A DNA stretch of 6,439 bases from Verrucomicrobiota bacterium. GTDB lineage: Bacteria; Verrucomicrobiota; Verrucomicrobiia; Limisphaerales; JADLHS01. A model generated the notes under the pieces. The model ran no database searches and was not told the origin of the DNA. It worked only from the letters and a program-made list of their open reading frames with translations. Of this stretch, positions 1-5,467 are shown in pieces (positions within the stretch are counted from its first letter, which is position 1; each line of letters opens with the position of its first letter). The stretch is taken from assembly GCA_004297495.1 (NCBI GenBank), contig SCTL01000691.1, positions 1 through 6,439 on the forward strand, given 5' to 3'. The translations under genes and the position numbers were made by a program.

Positions 1-208
1 CTTTGCTCGTAAACGGCAATCGGCGCAAATCGTCAAGCGAGCGGAACGAGTCGGCGCTCAGGCTGCGTTCGCAAAACAGTTCGCGGTAGTGCGCCGAGAA
101 CGGCAGCACGACGTTGCGCAGATAGTGCCTCAGCTTCTCGCCTTGCAGACGGCGGCTCGTTTTTTCAGGCAACTGCGACCAACGGTTCTGGAGTAGATTC
201 CAGTTCAT
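1..208 (-). CDS. Phenylacetate-CoA ligase-like (PaaK/AMP-dependent synthetase family) protein, N-terminal fragment
   Basis: An open frame on the minus strand starts at ATG 208-206 and runs off the left edge, giving 69 residues beginning MNWNLLQNRWSQLPEK. It continues with the segment FSAHYRELFCE, then SLDDLRRLPFTSK. This pattern (a helix ending in YRELF, then 'sLdDLrrLPfTsK') is typical of the N-terminus of phenylacetate-CoA ligase and coenzyme F390 synthetase-like enzymes, which make acyl-adenylates and then acyl-CoA from a carboxylate, ATP and CoA. The start is supported by a strong GGAAGGAG six bases before the ATG. The first 44 bases overlap the 3' end of the patatin gene in another frame, which suggests co-translation from one mRNA. 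The catalytic ATP-binding motifs lie outside the window, so substrate and activity cannot be judged. The family call is from sequence resemblance only. Confidence 0.8.
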   Translation of the reverse strand, partial: MNWNLLQNRWSQLPEKTSRRLQGEKLRHYLRNVVLPFSAHYRELFCERSLSADSFRSLDDLRRLPFTSK

Positions 209-2219
209 GATGTTCTCCTTCCTCGCGAATCAACGCTTTGATTTCATCCACGTGGCGTGAGGCAATCTCGCGGCCGGCGGCCAGGTATTGGCCGGGATGG
301 TGCAAGTCGAGCCAGCGATCATCGCAAATGTCCGGCCGCAACACGAAGCTGGCACGCCGGCAGGCGTTTTCGGCGGCGCGGGATTGCGCGCCGTGAACGC
401 TGCGCATGAGAATCTCCAGAATGTTTCCGGGCGCGAGATAGTTGAGATGTTTTTCGATGGGAAAAACTCTTCGCCACCATCGGCGCTGATGTTCGGCGTC
501 GTGTTGCGCGCGTGCGCTTTGGGCTTTTTGCCGCCAGTAACGGAGACGCTCAGGCGTGGGAATGGTGTTCACGGCGATGATGGTGCGGACGCCCATTTCC
601 TGGAGCACATCCACGGGCAGCGGGTCCGCGATGCCTCCATCCACGTAACTCTCATCGCCGAGAGTCACGGGCACACACAGGCCCGGCACCGCGACGCTGG
701 CGTGGACAGCGGCCGCCACTTCGCCGCTGGAGAAGACGACGCGTTCCTGGGCGTTCAAGCTGGTGGCGATGACGCGCAAGGGCCGGGCCAGGTCCGCGAA
801 GCGCGCGCGGCCAATGGTCTGCATGAGTCGGTGTTTCAAAGCGTAACCGCGCAAGAATCCCTGGCGCGGCGGAAAAGCCGGATCAATCAAACTCCACATG
901 GCGCGGCGCGCTTCCATTTCGCGGGCGAGTTGTTCCATCCGCGCGCCATCACAGCCAGACGCCCACAGCGAGCCGATGTACGCGCCCATGCTCGTGCCGG
1001 CCACCACATCCACCTCGATGCCGTTTTCTTCGAGGACCTGAATCACGCCGATGTGCGCAAAGCCTTTTGCGCCGCCCGACGACAGCGCCAGACCCACGAG
1101 ACAATCAGCCATGTCTCGCGCCAGCCATCGCGCATTCGCGGCGAACGGTTCCGCCGGTTCGCCGAATTGCCTATCCTCCCGCCAACCAGTCAGCGTCGGA
1201 CAACCGCGGAGATGGGCGTGAATCGGCAGACCGGCGCGCTCGATGCGCGCGTCGAAATCTCGAACGGATTCGTTCGCACCCACGCAGAGGACGGTTTTAA
1301 GCCGGACTGGAACATGACTGTTCAAGCGCAACTTCAGTTCGCGCAGCAACAATTCCAAGCGTTGCGCGTCTTCCGCAGCCGGTTGCACAAACAAATACGC
1401 CGACACTGATCGCGCGACGCACTCATACCACGCGGAGAAAGGAATTTCCTCCGTCTGGGCGGTGACGAGCACGTGGTCGTAACGGCGCGCGAGCGTTTCC
1501 ATCAGGTGCGCGACGGCGCCGCCCTCTTGCAAGTTGTGCGGCACGCCCACACACAGCCGGTGGAAACCGCCCTGCATTCGCCCCGCTGACGGCAGCGGAC
1601 TCGCCGCGTCGCCCAACGTCCAGTCAATCGTGTCGCGTGGCCCCTTCGTATGCGGTTCGGGCGGGACCAACAGAACCAAAGCGACGGACTCGCCGGTTTC
1701 CGCGTGCAGCGCCACCGCGAGGCGCTCACCGAGCCACGAGGCCGGCAGGTCAGGTGAAAGGATTGCGAGCGTTTGGAGACGTCCGCGAGTGCGTCGGGAA
1801 ACCGCGCCGCCGAACCACGCCGTTTCGCGCTCTGACTCCGGCATGCGCGAGTCATGGCCCATGAGCTCGCTCGTCCGGGCCGACAATTCCTGACAGCGCA
1901 TCCGCAACACGACGCTCTCCTCGCACGCGACGATGATTGCGCCCAGGCACTCGGGCGAGTCATCGGTGCAGCCGCCGAAGGTTTCTCCACGCGTGAAAGT
2001 CCGATGGACGAGAATCTCTCCGGTTGAGGAACGGCGGTGTTCTTCGCACCGGCCGTTCAGCACGCAGAAAACCCATTCGAGCAATTGGTCTCCGGTGGCG
2101 ATGAGTTCACCCGCGGCATGGCGGCTGATTTGAGCGTGCGGCAGGACTGCTTCCAGCGGCGCGGTCGCCAGTAAGACGGCGGGCGTCTTCAATCCTTGAA
2201 CTGTTCGTCCATGTTGCAT
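165..2219 (-). CDS. Patatin-like phospholipase with N-terminal cNMP-binding-like domain (NTE/RssA-type)
   Basis: Predicted serine lipid hydrolase (lysophospholipase or phospholipase), 684 residues from the ATG at 2219. Residues about 8-115 resemble a cyclic-nucleotide-binding beta-barrel (AAGELIATGD, VLNGRCEEH, GETFGG), but its phosphate-binding cassette lacks the usual Glu and Arg. Residues about 145-350 look like a MinD/ParA-type alpha/beta domain without a Walker A lysine. The patatin domain starts near 374: GGAKG oxyanion hole at 382-386, GTSMG nucleophile elbow with Ser410, and DGG at 527-529 with the catalytic Asp, so the Ser-Asp dyad is intact. The C-terminal 120 residues are helical and rich in Arg and Trp, which would suit membrane contact. 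No signal peptide is seen, so it is probably cytoplasmic or peripheral. The frame stays open to a TTG at 2333 (722 residues) preceded by AGGA. I prefer the ATG because the extra 38 residues are basic and belong to no domain, but the ATG has only a poor ribosome site. The patatin call is sure; the start is not. Confidence 0.9.
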   Translation of the reverse strand: MQHGRTVQGLKTPAVLLATAPLEAVLPHAQISRHAAGELIATGDQLLEWVFCVLNGRCEEHRRSSTGEILVHRTFTRGETFGGCTDDSPECLGAIIVACEESVVLRMRCQELSARTSELMGHDSRMPESERETAWFGGAVSRRTRGRLQTLAILSPDLPASWLGERLAVALHAETGESVALVLLVPPEPHTKGPRDTIDWTLGDAASPLPSAGRMQGGFHRLCVGVPHNLQEGGAVAHLMETLARRYDHVLVTAQTEEIPFSAWYECVARSVSAYLFVQPAAEDAQRLELLLRELKLRLNSHVPVRLKTVLCVGANESVRDFDARIERAGLPIHAHLRGCPTLTGWREDRQFGEPAEPFAANARWLARDMADCLVGLALSSGGAKGFAHIGVIQVLEENGIEVDVVAGTSMGAYIGSLWASGCDGARMEQLAREMEARRAMWSLIDPAFPPRQGFLRGYALKHRLMQTIGRARFADLARPLRVIATSLNAQERVVFSSGEVAAAVHASVAVPGLCVPVTLGDESYVDGGIADPLPVDVLQEMGVRTIIAVNTIPTPERLRYWRQKAQSARAQHDAEHQRRWWRRVFPIEKHLNYLAPGNILEILMRSVHGAQSRAAENACRRASFVLRPDICDDRWLDLHHPGQYLAAGREIASRHVDEIKALIREEGEHHELESTPEPLVAVA
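215..222 (-). promoter_or_regulatory. Ribosome binding site of the PaaK-like gene
   Basis: On the minus strand GGAAGGAG lies six bases before the ATG at 208. It is the strongest Shine-Dalgarno match in the window and fixes the start of the PaaK-like gene inside the end of the patatin coding sequence. Confidence 0.75.
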
Positions 2220-2446
2220 TTCCGTCGCGCGCGGCGACGGAACCCCTTGGTTACACCTCAGCCTCAGTCTGCCATGGCATTTACTTTCAGGGAACCGACG
2301 TCGCGCATAATTCGTTTCAATTGTTTCCTGCAACCATATTCCTAATATCCCTGACGCACACTAGGCCCCGAATGTTCGACCGTCAAATCAGGTACATTGC
2401 GGAGGCGACCTGGGAAATCAACCCACCCGGCAAAGTGGTGGCGCCA
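2220..2446. other. Intergenic region between mutase and patatin genes
   Basis: This 227-base stretch lies between the mutase stop (2447) and the chosen patatin start (2219). It is visibly richer in A and T than the genes around it. It holds a candidate minus-strand promoter at 2358-2386 and the alternative TTG start of the patatin gene at 2333. The eight-base palindrome TGGCGCCA at 2439-2446 directly follows the mutase stop, but no stem with a T-run suggests an intrinsic terminator. No small gene with a convincing start was found. Confidence 0.6.
2358..2386 (-). promoter_or_regulatory. Possible sigma70-like promoter for the patatin gene
   Basis: On the minus strand TTGACG (2386-2381; five of six matches to the -35 consensus) is followed after 17 bases by TAGTGT (2363-2358; three of six matches to the -10). 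Transcription would begin near 2351, 18 bases before the TTG alternative start and about 130 before the ATG start. The -10 is poor and the promoter consensus of this organism is unknown, so this is only a candidate. Confidence 0.3.
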
Positions 2447-4210
2447 TCAAAGCGTCGGGCGGTAGCGGCCAACCAAATCAGCCAATCGCGCCGTAATCTG
2501 GCCTAGCGAGCAGTGCTCAACGGTGTCAATCAACTCCGCAAAAACATTACCGCCGCGCTCGACGACCTTGGCCAACTGATCGAGCGCGCGCTCTGATTGA
2601 GAGCGGTGCCGGCGTTTGAATTTTTCCAGCCGGTCGAGCTGCCGTTGCTTTTTTTCGCGAGAAGTGCGGACGACATTCACCGCCGGCGATTCCGTGGCCG
2701 CGCTGTGGTACCGATTCAAGCCGATGACCGGGCGCGTGCCGTCATTTATCTGCTGTTCGTAACGATGCGCCGCCGCCTGAATCTGGCTGCGCTGATAGCG
2801 AAGTTCTGTCGCGGCCAGCACGCCACCCAACTCGTCGAGTTGGTGAAACTCCTCCAGCATGGCGCGCTCGACCACGCGCTCGACGATCTTCATTCCCGGC
2901 GAACCCGACAACGCATTCATCATGAACTTAAACGAGCCGGACTCCTCCAGCAGGATCGCTTGCGCGTGCGCGGCCAGGCGGACGTACTCCTCGCTGGGCG
3001 TGGTGAACGGCTCATCCGCGCTGTTGCTGTGGCAGGAATTCGTCGCGTTGGCATAGGCGAGCAACAACTCGGCGGCGGTGCGCGTCAAATTGTTTTTGAA
3101 CTCGCTCGTGATCAGTGAACGCCCGCTGGTCTGGGTGTGCAATTTGAAAAGTTGCGCGCGTTCGCCCGCGCCGAACGCATCGCGCATCCCGACCGCCCAA
3201 AGTTTCCGGCAGACGCGGGCGAGCGCGAGGTATTCGAGGTCCAACGCGCAATCCAGGAAAAACGAGAGCCGTGGGCCGAAGCGGTTCACGTCCAGTCCCC
3301 GCGCGCGGAACATTTCCACGTACGCAAAGCCGTTCGAGAGTGTGTAGGCTGCCTGCTGCACGGGTGTCGCACCGGCCTCGGCCATGTGATAGCCGCTGAT
3401 CGAAATGGGATACCAACGCGGCATGTATTTTGTGGTGAACTCCACCATGTCCCTGAGAAAGCGCAGCGAAGCGTCGAGCGGAAAAATAATTTCATTCTGC
3501 GCCTGGACTTCCTTGAGGATGTCGGCCTGCACGGTGCCGCGCAGTTTCGGAATCACGCGCGGGCCGAAGCGGTGCCGGGCCACGGCGACATACATCGCCA
3601 GGAGAATCGGCGCGGGGCCGTTGATGGTCATTGAGACGGAGAAATGCTCGTTGCCGAGCGGAAAATTCGCGTAGAGCCGCTCCATGTCTTCAATCGTATC
3701 AATCGCCACGCCGCCCTCGCCCACCTTGCCGAAGACGCCATCGGCATCGCTGTCCAAACCGTAGAGCGTCGGGCCATCGAACGCGGTGCTGAGGCGGATG
3801 GTGCGCTGATGGTGCGTGAGATAGTGAAAGCGCTTGTTCGTGTCTTCGGCCAATCCAAGTCCGGCGAACAACCGCGTGGGCTCTTCAATTTCAGTTTTCT
3901 GCTTTCCGCTTTCAGCTTTTTCCAAATACATCTCCCGATACGTCCCGTTCACAAACGGGAATTCGCCGGGCAATCCCTCACCGAACAAGTAGCGCGCGAT
4001 CTCGGCCGGCTCGTCGGTCGGCGGCAAGGCGAGACGCGGGAACTTCAAGCCCGTGGGGATTTCAATCTCAGGAATCTGCGCCTGAATCCTCCGCCAGCGC
4101 CGGCGCAGTTCGCTCGCAAACCGCGCGTCGCGTCGCGTCCGCTTCACTTGCGCCTCAACGGAGCGGTTGAACGCTTCGACAACTTCAACAACCCGGCCCA
4201 GCGAGTTCAT
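2447..4210 (-). CDS. Acyl-CoA mutase, substrate-binding subunit (C-terminal half of a split IcmF, isobutyryl-CoA-mutase-like)
   Basis: This 587-residue protein is the catalytic TIM-barrel half of a coenzyme-B12-dependent acyl-CoA mutase, which rearranges the carbon skeleton of an acyl-CoA by a radical mechanism. Recognisable family segments are PTRLFAG (111-117), LSTAFDGPTLYG (140-151), SVSMTINGPAP (191-201), GTVQADILKEVQAQN (225-239), SISGYHMAEAG (270-280, His275 matching the active-site His), HTQTSGRSL (358-366) and the C-terminal end CSLGQIT...VGRYR. It carries no B12 domain of its own; that lies on the preceding gene. Phe115 and Gln238 occupy the positions that are Tyr89 and Arg207 in methylmalonyl-CoA mutase, so isobutyryl/n-butyryl-CoA is a likelier substrate. 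Start: ATG 4210-4208 overlaps the previous stop as ATGA, after a good GAGGTG. The frame is open upstream to 4549, but those 113 codons are antisense-like shadow inside the G-protein gene. Residues about 100-108 come from a seven-base repeat tract. The fold call is firm; the substrate is inferred. Confidence 0.92.
   Translation of the reverse strand: MNSLGRVVEVVEAFNRSVEAQVKRTRRDARFASELRRRWRRIQAQIPEIEIPTGLKFPRLALPPTDEPAEIARYLFGEGLPGEFPFVNGTYREMYLEKAESGKQKTEIEEPTRLFAGLGLAEDTNKRFHYLTHHQRTIRLSTAFDGPTLYGLDSDADGVFGKVGEGGVAIDTIEDMERLYANFPLGNEHFSVSMTINGPAPILLAMYVAVARHRFGPRVIPKLRGTVQADILKEVQAQNEIIFPLDASLRFLRDMVEFTTKYMPRWYPISISGYHMAEAGATPVQQAAYTLSNGFAYVEMFRARGLDVNRFGPRLSFFLDCALDLEYLALARVCRKLWAVGMRDAFGAGERAQLFKLHTQTSGRSLITSEFKNNLTRTAAELLLAYANATNSCHSNSADEPFTTPSEEYVRLAAHAQAILLEESGSFKFMMNALSGSPGMKIVERVVERAMLEEFHQLDELGGVLAATELRYQRSQIQAAAHRYEQQINDGTRPVIGLNRYHSAATESPAVNVVRTSREKKQRQLDRLEKFKRRHRSQSERALDQLAKVVERGGNVFAELIDTVEHCSLGQITARLADLVGRYRPTL
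3889..3916 (-). repeat. Seven-base tandem repeat (GCNGAAA, four units) inside the mutase gene
   Basis: Read on the minus strand, four heptamers follow each other: GCTGAAA, GCGGAAA, GCAGAAA, ACTGAAA. They encode part of the segment KAESGKQKTEI (residues about 98-108), which is charged and unlike the conserved flanks. From memory, IcmF has about 11 fewer residues here, so this looks like repeat-derived expansion of a surface loop next to the CoA-binding region. Fifteen bases of it (3900-3914) recur exactly at 5391-5405. Confidence 0.75.
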
Positions 4211-5406
4211 GACATCACCTCGCGAAACAAGTTGTCCACGCCCGGATCGCGATGCCGCTTGGCCATCGTCACGATGAGGCGTTGCCCGCGCTGATTGTGT
4301 TCCAGCCGCTGCCGGATTTCCGCCGCCGCCGTTTTCGCGCCGGGCAGATCGGATTTGTTCACGACCACCAGGTCCGCCGCGTCGAGCATCGCGATTTTCT
4401 GAAGCTGCAACCGGCTGCCGTAATCGGGACTCATCACCAGCACGGTCTTGTCCACCAAGTCGCGACGGAACGGCAGCGCTTCCTGGCCGACGCCGACGGT
4501 CTCGACGATCACCAGATCGAAGCCGGCGTGTCGCAACACGTCCAGACAACGCGCCGTGGCCCGGGAGACGCCGCCCGCGTGACCGCGCGTGGCGAGACTC
4601 CGCATGAACACGCGGTCATCCTGCGCATAGATCATCGTGGCCCGGTCGCCCAGCAACGCCCCGTCACCGACGAGGCTGGGATCGTGCGAAAGCACCGCAA
4701 GTCGTCCGGCGGGATGCGTGGAGAGAAAACGCAGCGCCAGTTCGTCAATCAACGTCGTCTTGCCCGCGCCGCCCGGGCCGGTGACGCCGAGAGTGCGAGT
4801 TGAGAGTTCAGAGTTGAGAGTTGAGAGTCGGTCGCCGTTTTCTGCCGCCGTGAGACACTTGGCCAATGCGCCGTCGGCCAGCCGCGCCGACGGCGACGTC
4901 GCCGCGTGAAAAGTTTTTTTCGCGGTGGCGTATTTTCGTTTCACGAAATTCACCATCGCGTCGAGCGGCGTGCCCGCGAAAAATATTTCGTCCACGCCGC
5001 GGCGTTTCAAGAGCTTCGCGTCGTCCGCCGTGATCGTGCCGCCGCCGCCGCCGAAGACACCGATGTCGCCCGCGCCGCGCCGCTTGAGTTCGCGCAAGAC
5101 TTCCGAGAAGAATTCCACGTGGCCGCCGTTGTAAGACGAAAGCCCGATGGCACGCGCGTCTTCCTGGATGGCGGCGCGCACGACGTCGCGCACCGACCGG
5201 TGGTAGCCGAGATAGACGACTTCAAGTCCGCGCCGGACGAATTCGAGGTTGATGGTGCTGATGGCGCTGTCGTGACCGTCGCAAATGGGAACGGCGGTGA
5301 GGAGGCGGATCGGGCGGGAACGGGTCGCGTGGCTGGTCGCGTCGAAGCGCAGCGAAGGCGGATGCGTGGCGCGTGATTCGATCCGGCGATTGCTTTCCGC
5401 TTTCAT
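4207..5406 (-). CDS. Cobalamin-binding domain fused to MeaB/MeaI-type G-protein chaperone (N-terminal half of a split IcmF)
   Basis: This 399-residue protein would bind adenosylcobalamin for the mutase encoded next and use GTP hydrolysis to gate cofactor loading and repair. Residues about 32-155 are a B12-binding Rossmann domain: DGHDSA at 43-48 with His45 as lower axial ligand, GLSSYNGGH at 88-96, and the glycine run FGGGGGTIT at 118-126. Residues about 205-399 are a G3E-family GTPase: P-loop GPGGAGKTT at 210-218, DPS at 242-244, GALLGDR at 249-255, FMRSLATRG at 267-275, VETVGVGQE at 301-309, and NKSD guanine specificity at 350-353. The order and wording match IcmF, the fused isobutyryl-CoA mutase, but a stop (TGA, 4209-4207) follows the G-domain, and the mutase half begins at the overlapping ATG. 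The start has GAGG seven bases upstream. The first 32 residues precede the B12 domain and look unstructured. A seven-base repeat tract forms the inter-domain linker. The domain calls are very secure. Confidence 0.93.
   Translation of the reverse strand: MKAESNRRIESRATHPPSLRFDATSHATRSRPIRLLTAVPICDGHDSAISTINLEFVRRGLEVVYLGYHRSVRDVVRAAIQEDARAIGLSSYNGGHVEFFSEVLRELKRRGAGDIGVFGGGGGTITADDAKLLKRRGVDEIFFAGTPLDAMVNFVKRKYATAKKTFHAATSPSARLADGALAKCLTAAENGDRLSTLNSELSTRTLGVTGPGGAGKTTLIDELALRFLSTHPAGRLAVLSHDPSLVGDGALLGDRATMIYAQDDRVFMRSLATRGHAGGVSRATARCLDVLRHAGFDLVIVETVGVGQEALPFRRDLVDKTVLVMSPDYGSRLQLQKIAMLDAADLVVVNKSDLPGAKTAAAEIRQRLEHNQRGQRLIVTMAKRHRDPGVDNLFREVMS
4216..4221 (-). promoter_or_regulatory. Ribosome binding site of the mutase gene, inside the G-protein gene
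   Basis: GAGGTG on the minus strand lies five bases before the ATG at 4210. It sits within the last codons of the B12/G-protein gene and supports the ATG in the ATGA overlap over the longer upstream frame. Confidence 0.65.
4797..4824 (-). repeat. Seven-base tandem repeat (TCAACTC, four units) in the B12/G-domain linker
   Basis: On the plus strand the units are GAGTTGA, GAGTTCA, GAGTTGA and GAGTTGA, followed by the partial copy GAGTCGG (4825-4831). They encode residues about 195-204 (STLNSELSTR), exactly between the B12 domain and the first strand of the G-domain. The tract disrupts no motif and keeps the frame. I recall similar LSTLNS-type linkers in Verrucomicrobia proteins, but could not check this. 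Confidence 0.8.
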
Positions 5407-5407
5407 C
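5394..5407 (-). repeat. Two GCNGAAA-type heptamers at the start codon of the B12/G-protein gene
   Basis: On the minus strand GATGAAA and GCGGAAA stand in tandem, followed by GCA. The first unit contains the ATG start codon. Bases 5391-5405 are identical to 3900-3914 in the mutase gene, so the same repeat family supplies the start codon and first codons here. Confidence 0.55.
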
Positions 5408-5467
5408 CAGTTGCCTCGCGCGTAAGTTAGTCCACGTTTGGCAGGCAGGCAACGGGAGCGGCGATCT
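5407..5467. promoter_or_regulatory. Divergent intergenic region with a 7-bp inverted repeat
   Basis: These 61 bases separate the minus-strand B12/G-protein gene from the plus-strand reductase and must hold control signals for one or both. GTTGCCT (5410-5416) and AGGCAAC (5447-5453) form a perfect seven-base inverted repeat with a 30-base spacer. The left arm overlaps the GAGG ribosome site (5417-5414) of the minus-strand gene, and the right arm touches the GGGAG ribosome site (5454-5458) of the reductase. A weak minus-strand promoter candidate is TTGCCT (5452-5447), 16 bases, TAACTT (5430-5425). No convincing plus-strand promoter is visible. Confidence 0.4.
5454..5458 (+). promoter_or_regulatory. 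Ribosome binding site of the FabG-type reductase
   Basis: GGGAG lies nine bases before the ATG at 5468. It supports this ATG over the in-frame TTG at 5438, which would add ten basic residues (MAGRQRERRS) ahead of the normal SDR N-terminus. Confidence 0.6.

Noticed and set aside
288..1409. Long plus-strand open frame of 373 codons opposite the patatin gene
   Set aside because: It is antisense to intact patatin motifs, is rich in His, Arg and Ala as expected for a reverse frame of GC-rich coding DNA, and shows no recognisable domain.
2425..2446. Possible terminator after the mutase stop
   Set aside because: The palindrome TGGCGCCA and the CCACC/GGTGG pairing are short and no T-run follows on the minus strand.
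3889..3916. Tandem repeats considered as a CRISPR array
   Set aside because: The unit is seven bases with no spacers, and no cas genes are present.
3921..3942. Tyr91 of GTYREMY considered as the methylmalonyl-type Tyr89
   Set aside because: Counting along the methylmalonyl-CoA mutase sequence from memory, that Tyr matches the CoA-contact Tyr75; Tyr89 aligns with Phe115 in RLFAG.
3644..4294. Plus-strand open frame of 216 codons opposite the mutase gene
   Set aside because: It is the antisense shadow of conserved mutase sequence and shows no family resemblance.
4211..4549. N-terminal extension of the mutase frame by 113 codons
   Set aside because: It lies within the G-domain coding sequence in another frame, is Arg/Gly-rich without motifs, and the ATG at 4210 has a ribosome site and the ATGA overlap.
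4909..4922. T-rich run that could be a terminator
   Set aside because: It lies inside the B12/G-protein coding sequence (Lys codons on the minus strand) with no strong stem before it.
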